A DNA stretch of 64,000 nucleotides from Xylona heveae TC161 (lineage: Eukaryota; Ascomycota; Xylonomycetes; Xylonales; Xylonaceae), in the NCBI RefSeq assembly GCF_001619985.1, contig NW_017264201.1:868001-932000 (forward strand), given 5' to 3'. Under the pieces are notes generated by a model that did no database searches, was not told the DNA's origin, and was given only the letters and a program-made list of their open reading frames with translations. This document shows, piece by piece, positions 48,301-58,010 of this stretch. Made by a program: the position numbers and the translations under genes. Numbering within the stretch: position 1 is the stretch's first letter; every line of letters starts with the position of its first letter.

Positions 48301-48898
48301 CAACAAGGATTCGAGATGTGATTCCATATATTCCACCCTCGGTATACATTTTTTCTCTGGTCATCATAAGTATCACTCTGCAACAGCGAAGTCACGCTTC
48401 TGCTCACCTCTGACCAACATTTACCAAGTCGGTGTTGATCAGCCGGAATCCCCTCGCCATTGGCGAGTTGCTGATGGCAGCATGTTCGGCCAATGCTACC
48501 CCAGAGTCAGCACGCTGTTTCTATCATACGATGCAACGGAAATGGAACGCAACAAAAGCAACATGCATTGGCCGCAAGAGGAAGAAAGTCACGGGTTATG
48601 TCATGAGAATTTATGAAGCAATAAAAGACAAATTCTAGAAACATGATAATGGAGAGGTTGACGTATTACCTTCGCCAATCCATTCTAATTCTCGATCGTC
48701 CGCACCGATTACAAGCACAAGGTTCTCTCCAGCAGCATCGTAAGAATGCAATAGGTTGGTCACGACCCGGAGAAGGCCTAGACCGCGAGCGAGAATCACC
48801 AACTCATCTTCCTGGCGAAGCTCATGAAAGAGATCTTGCTGGTAACGCAGCGGTAAAGAGAGCTTAACCGGAGGCAATCCGTCATTCTCCGCCTGCAT
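45364..48898 (-). CDS. RAD1: Rad1/XPF structure-specific endonuclease subunit (940 aa)
   Basis: Nine exons: 48898-48670, 48495-48408, 48356-48286, 48235-48184, 48137-47661, 47599-46510, 46412-46026, 45893-45750 and 45648-45364. All junction phases agree. The N-terminal two-thirds is the degenerate SF2 helicase-like region ([34 protein letters not shown]). It continues through [20 protein letters not shown] and [16 protein letters not shown]. The ERCC4 nuclease domain follows: [33 protein letters not shown] and [13 protein letters not shown]. It keeps the GDx(n)ERKx3D active site. A tandem HhH ([14 protein letters not shown]) closes the protein. With Rad10/ERCC1 it cuts 5' of lesions in nucleotide excision repair and removes 3' flaps in recombination. 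Introns 7 and 8 use AAAG acceptors, inferred from conservation. Confidence 0.95.
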
Positions 48899-49325
48899 TT
48901 GTCTGGATTTACGGTTCCATAATCCTTCGTCATGTTCATTGTTTTTGGAGTCGGATTAGAGCGGCATAAACCCCGGATTACCTAATCCTGTGCATAAATC
49001 TTGCGCCACACTGCATAAAGTTTCGCGAAATCTCCAGATTCACCCTTCCACGTCATAGCTGATGAGACCGTTTCGACGTCAATCATTGCAAATAATCATC
49101 TGATAATAATTCTTCGACGTTAAATTGTCCCAGAATTATTTGAGATCATCGAGAGCACAAATATTTCAGAAGAAGCAATATTCGGGTTATTATTCAAAAT
49201 AATGAAGATGAAAATTAAAAACAACTTGAGATTACAATACACATATTCGTTAAGAATCAAAATATCATGTTCCCATAAGAGAGCTCATATATATGCCCAT
49301 GCAATCGTTCCCAAACGACTCAAAT
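48899..49325. other. RAD1 promoter and 3' flank of small gene
   Basis: About 430 bp between two leftward genes, AT-rich at 49080-49260. No gene is seen. Confidence 0.55.
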
Positions 49326-49691
49326 CTATTTGTTGAGCTCCTCACTTCTGGCCTTTAGCTCCTCCTTGGATGCCACAGGTGGCAGATCTTTGGCCTCGGG
49401 GATTACCTTGACGAACAGTCTATATCAGCAACTGCGTAAACCTGCAGAAGTGCCATGTGCAATAGGAAAACTCACCGGACCAGGGTTAGCCTGGAAATCC
49501 TTTACCTCAGCCTTGACCTTGTCACTGGCAGTCGACTCGGTATTCTTCGAAGGTTCCTTTGCGACTGTCCATGAGAAAGGAGACGTTAGCATTTACCAAG
49601 AGCAGCGAGGAGAATCAGACGATAGTTATCTAATCGTACCCTTATCGAAGATACCGCTCTCGGCAACTTCCTCGGAGGGGAGAACGGGCAT
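49326..49691 (-). CDS. Conserved-looking small protein (73 aa)
   Basis: Exons 49691-49640 (MPVLPSEEVAESGIFDK), 49564-49476 (VAKEPSKNTEST to FQANPGP) and 49406-49326 (VIPEAKDLPPVASKEELKAR to stop). The third acceptor (gtcaag) was chosen because it alone restores the frame ending SKEELKARSEELNK. The obvious acceptor 21 nt earlier (gatatag) would give a shifted tail. The protein is small, charged and probably disordered with a C-terminal helix, and has no signal or membrane segment. I have the impression that short fungal proteins with an NPGP and SKEELKAR tail recur in ascomycetes, but cannot name a function. Confidence 0.6.
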
Positions 49692-50822
49692 TTTGAGTAA
49701 ATGAAGGATAGATGCACACTTGATAGACTCTGATAAAAGAGCTCAAAGTACAAAGTATGAAAAGAGATAAAAGAGATGCGCGTAACAAATTCTGGAGAGT
49801 TGGAATGGAGTGCACACGAGTATATATGCAGGCAGCAGGATGACGGATTACCAAGGATGGTCGCATGACGTCGCTAGACAACTTTGGTGGGGGAAAGTCA
49901 TTGGCGGGACGTTGACCGGGCATGCTGTTGCTGAACGCGTCAACAGGAATTGTCTGTCGATTCTAAGGAAGATAATCTTAGGTACTTTCATCTGAGTGAG
50001 AGTTTGTATTTTGTATCTTTGACATTATTTCATCTTTTATTTGGGAAAATCTGACGTGGATAAGAGAAAGTCACAGGACACACAAGTCGTACTTCAGGTT
50101 TAGGGAAATGTACGACTCATGTGCATCTCAAAAAAAAAAAAAAATAAAAAAAAAAATAAAATAATTGGTCGCTGCTAGAAAGTACAGGCACTTCTTCCCC
50201 AGCTTCCAGTACTGTCTGCCATTTTGCCGCTCTGCATTTTCCGACATAGTGCTGATAACTTGATACTTCATTGCTATTCCGTACTTTTACGTTGCTGGCC
50301 CCGCGACAACAAGTCGGTCCACGTTACTAGTGGGCGATGCCGCTTCCCACTCAGCCTTTTGCATAGAGAAGGAAGACTCCACCAATGAGCCCGGCCTCAG
50401 AGGCGCCTGCAAATAGTCACCAGAGTTGCCTATTCATAGGATAGTTACCAGTTGTTACAATCTGCTACCATCCAATGAAGTCTTTTAGTTTCTCCAAAAA
50501 ATGTAATGTATTCTATATATTACACGTCCGCGGTTAAATGTCGTCGGAAGTGTTTTTACCCCGCTCACGCGTGCCCGGGGCTTTGCCTTTCACCTATAAA
50601 ACTATAAAATAGCCAAATGGTGTAGGAACTGTTCATATAGGTAAAAGGGATTAATAGACTGCACGACTTAAGAACGTCTGTTACCAACCAGGTCTCATCT
50701 CCAAAAGTAGGTATGAAAAGCCCCTTTTTTACGCCTGTGCTTTTCTCTAAGGGAAGAAACAGCTCACCCTATTTTTTTCTTTTTTTTAAAATAAAAATAG
50801 TCTTAAAGATATTCAAGAGAAA
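49692..50822. other. Divergent intergenic region
   Basis: About 1.1 kb between the small protein gene and the PD-(D/E)XK-like gene. It contains an A-rich run (50130-50164) and another T/A run just before the start codon of the right gene (50765-50800). No other feature is recognised. Confidence 0.5.
50130..50164 (+). repeat. A-rich run
   Basis: Two adenine runs separated by single T bases, then aataaaataatt. It could be a poly(dA:dT) nucleosome-excluding promoter element or the remnant tail of a retroposed sequence. No target-site duplication was recognised. Confidence 0.6.
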
Positions 50823-51317
50823 ATGTCTTATCTAGGAATACCAGGCGTGTACGATTGCTTCGACGAGATTACTCCCACGGCCCCCGAGTCGAAAACCACT
50901 GCGTTGTGGAACAACCTACTCAGATACAAGTTCCCAGTCGAGCAGTTCAAAATTGAAACGGAGGCATGGCTTGACGACAAATCGCGACCGGATATATTGG
51001 TTGTAAAGGTCGTCTGGGGCGAGACTGTGCCACGCGGAGATTTGTTGATGGTGGAATGCAAGCCAATGGCCAAAGATCGACCAGCGGAATGGGACGCGGC
51101 TGCTGAACAATTAGAACATTATCTAGAGGGAAACCGCAATGGCCTCGGTAAGGGCGTATACGGTGCGGTTGCAATTGGGCTCAGAGTCCAGTTCTATGAG
51201 TTCATTCCCGGCAGAATGCAGTGTATCTCCGAAAAGCTCACAGTCACCGACCGTTCAGGGGCTGAAATGATCGAACAACACCTTGAGAGAATGAAATGCA
51301 AAGCACCCGGAATCTAG
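50823..51317 (+). CDS. Small PD-(D/E)XK nuclease-like protein (164 aa)
   Basis: A single exon with ATG at 50823 preceded by an A-rich leader. The order is an N-terminal helix (ALWNNLLRYKF), an acidic helix (KIETEAWL), a strand with RPDILVVKVV (Asp57), a hairpin, then DLLMVECKP (Glu78-x-Lys80). A helix (EWDAAAEQLEHYL) and strands GAVAIGLRVQFYEF follow. The D-x(20)-E-x-K arrangement between beta strands, followed by a helix, is the signature of the PD-(D/E)XK nuclease fold. No partner domain or binding module is present. Its biological role is unknown. The gene call is firm from length and composition; the fold call is from motif spacing. Confidence 0.7.
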   Translation: MSYLGIPGVYDCFDEITPTAPESKTTALWNNLLRYKFPVEQFKIETEAWLDDKSRPDILVVKVVWGETVPRGDLLMVECKPMAKDRPAEWDAAAEQLEHYLEGNRNGLGKGVYGAVAIGLRVQFYEFIPGRMQCISEKLTVTDRSGAEMIEQHLERMKCKAPGI

Positions 51318-51677
51318 ACCACATGATCAGTGTTGCAACCGAGGAAAGAGTCTCGCAAATTTGAAGAATACAAGATTTACATGCTTTCTATTCCCGCAAA
51401 ATAGCCGTTTTGAAGCCGTCAAGCCGACAACATATATTTTTATACATTTCTCTGGCAAAAGATGAAAACAGTCAGTCTTAGGGGCAGTATCAAAGATCGA
51501 TAATAAAAATATGAAGCCATCTAGAAGATAGATATAGAGTGCGATTGCTAAAGCAGTGGTACGACTGTAAATACCCACAATCAGTACTGCCGGACTTATG
51601 ACGTAGAGGTTGTTTCGAAATTTGCAAGTAAACAATCGTACAGAGCGTTGTAAATCCAGTATAACCACTTGTAATAT
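51318..51677. other. Convergent intergenic region
   Basis: About 360 bp of 3' flanks between the PD-(D/E)XK-like gene and the large F-box gene. Open frames on the minus strand (51327-51768) are A/T-rich and unsupported. Confidence 0.5.
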
Positions 51678-54078
51678 TTACATTAGTATTTCTGAAGTGA
51701 AAATGGGAATTTTCACAAGACTCACCTTGCTGGTCTGTGGTTTGTGTGAGTATTGCTCGAGCGAACACAAGCCGCTGGAAATATCACCGAAAATTATTTT
51801 GCGTCGCGATGTTGAAAATTCTAAACCCTTCAGGCACTTTCGATCATATATTCTACTTCCAATAAGCTCGTAAGAGCAGCGAACCCCTACGCACTCTTCT
51901 CCGAAAGCCAGATCTTGCTCCTCAGTTTTCCTGCCATCTCTTCGGAAATCTGCAAGAATGCTGTCTAGTGTCTGACTACCGTAGCTGAATTTCATACCGG
52001 TTACCCGTCCATGGATATTGATGCATACTGCAATTTTGTGGACGTTTTCCATAGAAGCCGATGATATGCATGCTTTCCATAAGGATTGTGCTAAGTCTTG
52101 GAGGGCACTTCTTGGAATGTTTCCATCCCCTGTTACATCTTGCTTCGAGACAATTGCTGGAGCACTTAAAGATTCTGAAAGAATGCCAATGGTTTTTGAA
52201 TATGAAGCATGGGGAAAGAACCTCGAGGAGTGGCGGAAAAGCCCATATACACCGGTAATAATTGCCTCCCCCTTCTTGTCTAGATCCTGACCTGTAGTAT
52301 TTGCTGTGAGAGGAACTAAAGGCGAAGCTGAGGTGAAAACTAGCAGCCGTTGGGCATTGGTGCATAGCTGTACAGTCAGAATATCAAGTACTACAAGTCG
52401 GCAAGATAGACTTACCATGATTGTTCCAATGCCGTGATCCATCTCCACAGCTTTTAGAGTGGTAACGCGTTCACCACTTGGGCCATCAATGACTCTGCAG
52501 TAACATGTACCAAAGCAGGAGCCCCATCGCAGTGAATGGCCATCACAATACATAAATTCCAATCCAGTAATAGCTTCGCGGTCGTTCGTGTAGAATGCAT
52601 TTATTTGGACTAACTTTCCCAGAAGTCCTGCTCTTGGATTCCCAAAATAACAAAGATGTCGAGGCTCTGCATCTTGTGGTTGGAATTTGGTAGAAATGTC
52701 AATAGTGTGACAAGTTGGTAAATGTGGCATCCACAGTGATGGAGATTCCAGTTGATCTTCCGGTCCGATTTTGACTGATTTAAGTTTAATACTCTATAAG
52801 AAGTTAGTATCTAAGGATTTGCTGTTGCAGGATTGGTATTGGCTAACTCACATCAAATTCAAGATACAATATGTCACCTTTCTTGTATGGGCTTAGACCC
52901 TGATACGTACAAGGCCCAGACTTCTGACCAGCGACATGCGCTTGATTTGACTCACATCCTTTGAATCCAAGGCCAATAAATCCGCCCTCTTTCCCAAAGA
53001 ACATAAATCTGCCGGAGCAAGGACCTCCAGGTAGGAATTGAACTGGCTGGCCACGAAAGTGGTTTCCACACGAAAAGGAATCATCGTTGGATGACCATAG
53101 GCCAGTGACAAAGGTTGTCTGGCCGACATAGAGCAACGAGACATTCAGAGGTGGGGTTGGTAAGGCAATCTTGATCGATCTCCTTGGATTAGTTGCCAAA
53201 TTTGACGAGATGATGTCTATTACTTCGAGGGCGTGTTTCCCTATTCGATGCAGATTCCGCAATGACGCAGCAGCTGGTCCACTTCCATGCGTCACAACTT
53301 GTTTCACGTGCTTATAGTTGACCTCAAATGTAGGGTTGGCCTTTCCTCTGATAAGTCCAGCGTACGGCATATCGGATTGAAGGCGACTTTTCCAAAAGCT
53401 TGGGGGTGTTGCGAAAAATGCCGTGAGACTCACAGCTCTTAGTCGATGCAAGTCTGCTGTAGGTAAGTATTGAACCACCTTGGAAACGAGCTCTGGGGGG
53501 AGTCTCTGCAAAAAGTCCGGTTTCGAGGTAAGCTTGGTCAGGTCTTCTTTCATCAATGGTGGACGATAGCTTTCCAAACTTTCCCAGCAGGCTTGGAGAG
53601 GATCTTGAAACACAAAGTCTTGGCCTTCTCGATCGCAAGCTGGAGTGTGACGTACAAGGTGTTTGTCACGCTCAATATAGGTAGCAGCAGCTTTGTCTGC
53701 CTCGAACATTATCGAGAATGAGATGTCTCGAAAAAACATATATAATGCTTGAGGAATGCCGTCCAGCCCTTTCGCTTTGAGAACGGTCGAAAAGATCTCA
53801 AGGCATGCTGAATGAATGCCGAAATTCGCTGTCCCATCAGGATTTTGCCCGGCAGCATAAGTTTCTGTAGGCCCCTCGAAGAAACGTACTCTCCGTCGAT
53901 ATATTTTTTGTGTCTCCATACCATGACCGTCCCATCTTACTGTTAGAGGTGTCAGTAGATGCGCTGTAAATCGATTGGGATGCATACTAATATGCATGTC
54001 ATTCATCCACTCAATCTCCGTATCACCAAGGTCCATACCACACATGTAACATCTGACAACATGATTGTTTCCGATCAT
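51678..54078 (-). CDS. Large F-box protein (764 aa)
   Basis: Exons 54078-52852, 52793-52416 and 52367-51678. The N-terminus has a CxxC pair (RCYMCGMDLGD) and His/Trp-rich segments. An F-box lies at about 190-232 (FLQRLPPELVSKVVQYLPTA, then FFATPPSFWKSRLQ). The C-terminal half is beta-rich, with Gly/Cys segments that look like a carbohydrate-binding or beta-sandwich fold (GNPRAGLLGKLVQIN, GLEFMYCDGHSLRWG, GRVTGMKFSYGS). Similar fungal F-box proteins with a large uncharacterised C-terminal domain are common in Eurotiales. It probably recruits an unknown substrate to SCF ligase. The second intron (45 nt) is a multiple of three and lacks stops, so a 779-aa form is also possible. Confidence 0.8.
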
Positions 54079-55059
54079 CTTACGACTCCATATGATTCAA
54101 TGATCAAACAGAGCAAGGATGATGAAAGGAAAAGTTAGCCAAAGGACGTTGGAGGTGGACAATTGAAAATTATATTATATAGCATGTACCCACGACCCCT
54201 TGCGTGACACTAAAAAGCATGAAGGTATTCTAAGCTTGTCAGAGCCTGAACGAGCAGACACAGCGTCCAAAACGATAGACCGGTATCTTCAATCATACCC
54301 GTTTCAGCCTTTTAAAGATATCTGTTTGGATATTAAATCTACTATACTGCCTGGCCGCTGAGCGTCAACTCCGCTTACAAACACGACTTCCTGTCTTCTT
54401 ATATAAACGCTGGCGTAGGATGCTCGTCCACACCGCAAGTGGTGCAGGGTGGTCTTTCAAAGCTTTACATTAAATTTCTAGAGACATAAGCTACTTGAAT
54501 GCTTCTATAATACTTTGGTCTTGTGCCACTTGAAACGTGATTGGGATTTATGGGGTCGGAAGGGGACTTCGTTGGTCGATTTTCCCCCGCAAATTAGCCA
54601 AGCTGCTGCGCCACAGCATGTATATCGGTTGTGGCTTGGCCAGCCTTGGCCGCATCACTAAGTCACCCACTCAACTTCCCCCCCGAATGGTGCCCAAGTA
54701 TCATCGTGTATCTTTCTACATCGACCCCTCCGCTCTCCTTTGGCCTTCACCCGTTTTGTCCTTTGTCTGCAGGTATCTGCTCTGCAGGGAATCCCTTGTC
54801 TCGAGGGTTTTATTTCGCCTTTGATTGAGGGACGATCTGTCCCAAGGGGCATTGTTTCCTAAAGGGAGAGATAGCCGTAATCACGTAAGGTCAACTATAG
54901 TCACATCCGTCATAATACTCCGCTCGACACAAGCTCCGTTTACCACCTCTCACGCGATTTAAGCTCAAATTCAAAGAGAGCGCGATACATACCTTGAGCT
55001 AGGCTCATCCCAATTGTTAAATACAGATCAATTCGTGTCGCAGGTCGCGCTACGTTACG
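54079..55059. promoter_or_regulatory. Divergent promoter region F-box gene/LAS17
   Basis: About 980 bp upstream of both genes. No supported gene; open frames at 54537-54852 overlap on both strands. No specific operator is recognised. Confidence 0.45.
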
Positions 55060-57059
55060 ATGCCGTCCATTCTCTCCGACGAGGATAAGGAGACCGTCAA
55101 AAGGACGGTCCCAAAGCCCGCAAACAAGATTCATGCCGTCGCCGTCGCGCGTCTCTATGTGGCCTATCCGAACCGACACCGATGGACATATTCGGGGCTT
55201 CAGGGAGCGGCTGTTCTAGCAAATGATCTTGTGGGAAACACATACTGGATCAAGCTTGTGGATATTTCGGTAGGTCTAATGGAGCGGAAATGCAGAAATC
55301 GCTGACGTCTTGTCAATTTATTGGACTAATAAACTTTCCAGCCTTCTAGTCGTGGTGTAATTTGGGATCAGGAGATATACGATACATTCTCTTACAATCA
55401 AGATCGGACCTTCTTCCATACGTTTGAGTTAGAAGATTGCCTCGCTGGCTTGTCCTTTCTCGACGAAAAGGAAGCGAAGCAATTTAAGAAGAAGATGGAC
55501 GAGCGCGAGAAGAATGCAAGCAAAGCGACGAGGTCCACTCCGTTCAATAATGGCGTAACTGCACCCAGCGGACCTAGCGGCAAGAGTCACAGTCGTTTTG
55601 GTATTGGGAGCCTGCTGCACCCGCACAGACATTCTTCCGCGCCTTCTCAGCCACCAGCACAATCGATCATTCCTCCAAAAGGATCAACCCCGGTTGAGAG
55701 AAGCCCAGCTCGAACAAGAAGCAGTTCCTTGGATGACGTTGATCCGACATGGAAACCATTGTTGAACGAGTTGATGGAGATGGGTATTACACCTGATCAA
55801 ATCGAGGCGAACTCGGAGTTCATCAAGTCGTACATTGAGAGCAAAATGGCATCTGGCGATGCCAATGGCATAAATGGAAACGCTGGCGCAGATCGGAGAG
55901 AAAAGGCACCCCCGCCACCGCCTCCAACTGCTCCGCCTGGTTTGGCTAAGCTCGATACCATCAGCCCACAAACTACCGGGAGTACAACATCTTCTAAGAG
56001 AGGACCTCCGCCTGCGCCGCCGCCAGCTCGACGAACACGCCAAGAAGCGCATGCTATACCCTCGCCTCCCCCAGCTCCGTCACCGCCGCCAGCCAAATCC
56101 CCGCCTCGACAGCCTTCGCCACCCCGTGGGCCTCCCCCACCGATGTTCAGGGCTCCGCCGGCCATTCCAGATGCTGGAAAATATGCACACGCTGAACCGC
56201 CAGCGCCTCCTGCACGGCAGCGTGCTACCTCCAATGCCGCCCTCACAAATCCTGGCCCACCTCCACCTCCACGGCCACCAAAGACACCTGTCGACGATGC
56301 CGCGGACTCCAAGCCCAGATTCGGCGTGCCACCTCCTTTCCAGCCCTCATCCGTCCCACCACCACCCCCTCAAAGGGGGGCTGTTCCACCGCCGCCACCT
56401 GCGCGGGACAGCCCAACGATGCACACGGCACCCCCTCTCGCACCTCCACCTCCACCTTTGCCGGTCAAGTCCCCTACATCCGCTGCCCCCATACCGCCGC
56501 CACCTCCGCCGCCACCTATGCCTGGAACCGGTGCAGGAGGGCCACCAGCACCTCCACCACCCCCACCCTTACCAACTGCTGCACGTCCGCCTCCTGCTCC
56601 TCCTGCTCCCTCAGGCGGAGCCCCGCCTCCACCTCCATTGCCACCGGGCCGTGGTCCGCCCGCTCCAGGTGCGCCACCCGCACCTCCCGCGCCCGCGCTT
56701 CCTCGACCAGAAGGTGGAAGAGGGAACATGCTTGCCGAAATCCGCGGCGCTGGAGGAATCGGAAGTCTCAAGAAAGTTAGTGACGCCGAGAAGAATGATC
56801 GCAGTGCAGCGTCAGTTGGCGGAAATGCGGGTGGAGGCGGTGGCGGTGGAAGCTCATCGCAACCTACGTCTGGAGCTGGTGGTGGGATGGCTGGTGCCCT
56901 AGCCGCCGCACTCAGTGCGCGCAAAGCCAAGGTCAGCCAAAGCGGTACGTATCTGCCTCTCTACTACCGAATCTTTGTATGGTAACCCATTTTGCTAACA
57001 ACGTTTTAGATGACGAGGATGAAGACGACGATTGGGACGAAGAACCAAGGAGGAGGTGA
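55060..57059 (+). CDS. LAS17: Las17/WASP actin nucleation-promoting factor (620 aa)
   Basis: Exons 55060-55269, 55342-56944 and 57010-57059. The N-terminal WH1/EVH1 domain (about 1-130) includes AVARLYVAYPNRHRWTYSG, IWDQEIYDTFSYNQDRTFFH and LEDCLAGLSF. A very long proline-rich region (about 200-520) offers SH3 and profilin sites. A WH2 motif lies near 527-550 (LAEIRGAGGIGSLKKV). A Gly/Ala-rich connector follows, and the last exon encodes the acidic Arp2/3-binding tail DDEDEDDDWDEE with its Trp. The protein drives actin assembly at endocytic sites and hyphal tips. It lacks a CRIB domain, as do yeast homologues. All WH1, WH2 and acidic parts are present. Confidence 0.96.
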
Positions 57060-57568
57060 GCTAAGTCGTCTCTGTTCTGAAAATGTAATGTGGAGATTGT
57101 AGGAGGGATCTCTCGCCGGTGAGACTAGATTTGGTTCGGCTTTGCTACCTTGCTCTGATAAGCGCGCATCTCCAATTTATTCCCCGTTTGCTGTTTGGCC
57201 CCTGGTATTACTTCTGTTCAAGGATATCACAAGTACCAAGCTTGACGATTTCTGGGCACATTCAGCTTCCTTTTACGCTCTTCTTCATATTCCCGGTGAA
57301 ATTTCGGAGCATTTTTTATGTAATAAAACCATGATTACAAGCATTCTCTCGTAGTGATACACTATGTTCCATTTGTCTGACTTGCCATCCAGTAATGTGT
57401 TTCATCTTAATTTATCCTACCATCATACGCCTTTGATACAAGCCCTCAGCTTTAATGGGTTGAAAAGATAACAGAAAAGATGTTCAGCCTGAAGTAAAAA
57501 AAAAAAAAGGAAGGTATAAAGAAAAACAAATTCAGCAGCCCAAAAAAAGGAAAAGAAAAAATAATAGT
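57060..57568. other. Intergenic between LAS17 and tRNA-Leu
   Basis: About 510 bp. It holds the LAS17 3' flank, ending in an A-rich stretch (57495-57565). On the minus strand this is a T-rich run right after the tRNA, suitable as an RNA polymerase III terminator. No protein gene is supported. Confidence 0.5.
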
Positions 57569-57694
57569 GGATAGAGTGAGATTCGAACTCACGCGGGTTG
57601 CCCCATGAGAAACCTGATAGGCTTTTGTGCTCACGTTAGGTGAGCAAGATCCTAGATCTTGAGTCACACGCCTTAACCGCTCGGCCATCTATCC
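57569..57694 (-). tRNA. tRNA-Leu(CAA) with intron
   Basis: Read on the minus strand, the acceptor stem GGATAGA (57694-57688) pairs with TCTATCC (57575-57569). The D arm is GCCGAGCGGTTAAGGC. The anticodon loop is CTCAAG with anticodon CAA, a long variable arm has GGG/CCC pairing, and the T arm is GTGAGTTCGAATCTCAC. The total is 126 nt, so about 42-45 nt between position 37 and the 3' half must be an intron. The anticodon region pairs inside it (CAAGATC with GATCTTG), as is typical for pre-tRNA-Leu(CAA). A second hairpin (GCTCAC...GTGAGC) lies in the intron. One mismatch remains in the anticodon stem if the intron ends as I place it, so the 3' splice site is uncertain. A T-rich terminator follows. 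Confidence 0.9.
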
Positions 57695-58010
57695 GATTGT
57701 TGGTTTATAATTCGGTAAAATAAAACTTGTTGCTGAACCGTTTGTGAAAGACAGTTGATGGTTGGCTTTTCCCTTTCAGACTTTCCCCAACGGAGATAAC
57801 GGATCCTGCGATGATGACCAGTATCCAGAAAATCAATCCTAGCGACTTTATTATTTTTCGTACTCATGTCACGCCAGAACATCACGCTTACAATTCCTGA
57901 ACAAGCACGACACAGGCGATACAGCTCATAGAAAAATTCTACTTGTGAAGTTGTACCACTTTGCGCAGTAGGCTTTCGAGCAAGATTGTCGCCGGTCGAA
58001 ACAGGCCGCG
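57695..58010. other. Divergent region tRNA-Leu/MRS2
   Basis: The 316 bp upstream of both the tRNA (minus strand) and MRS2 (plus strand). No obvious TATA box for MRS2 was found. Confidence 0.45.

Noticed and set aside
55797-56930. Long Gly-rich open frames opposite LAS17, plus an overlapping His/Leu/Arg-rich frame on the same strand
   Set aside because: They are alternative readings of the CCN proline repeats and carry no independent signal.
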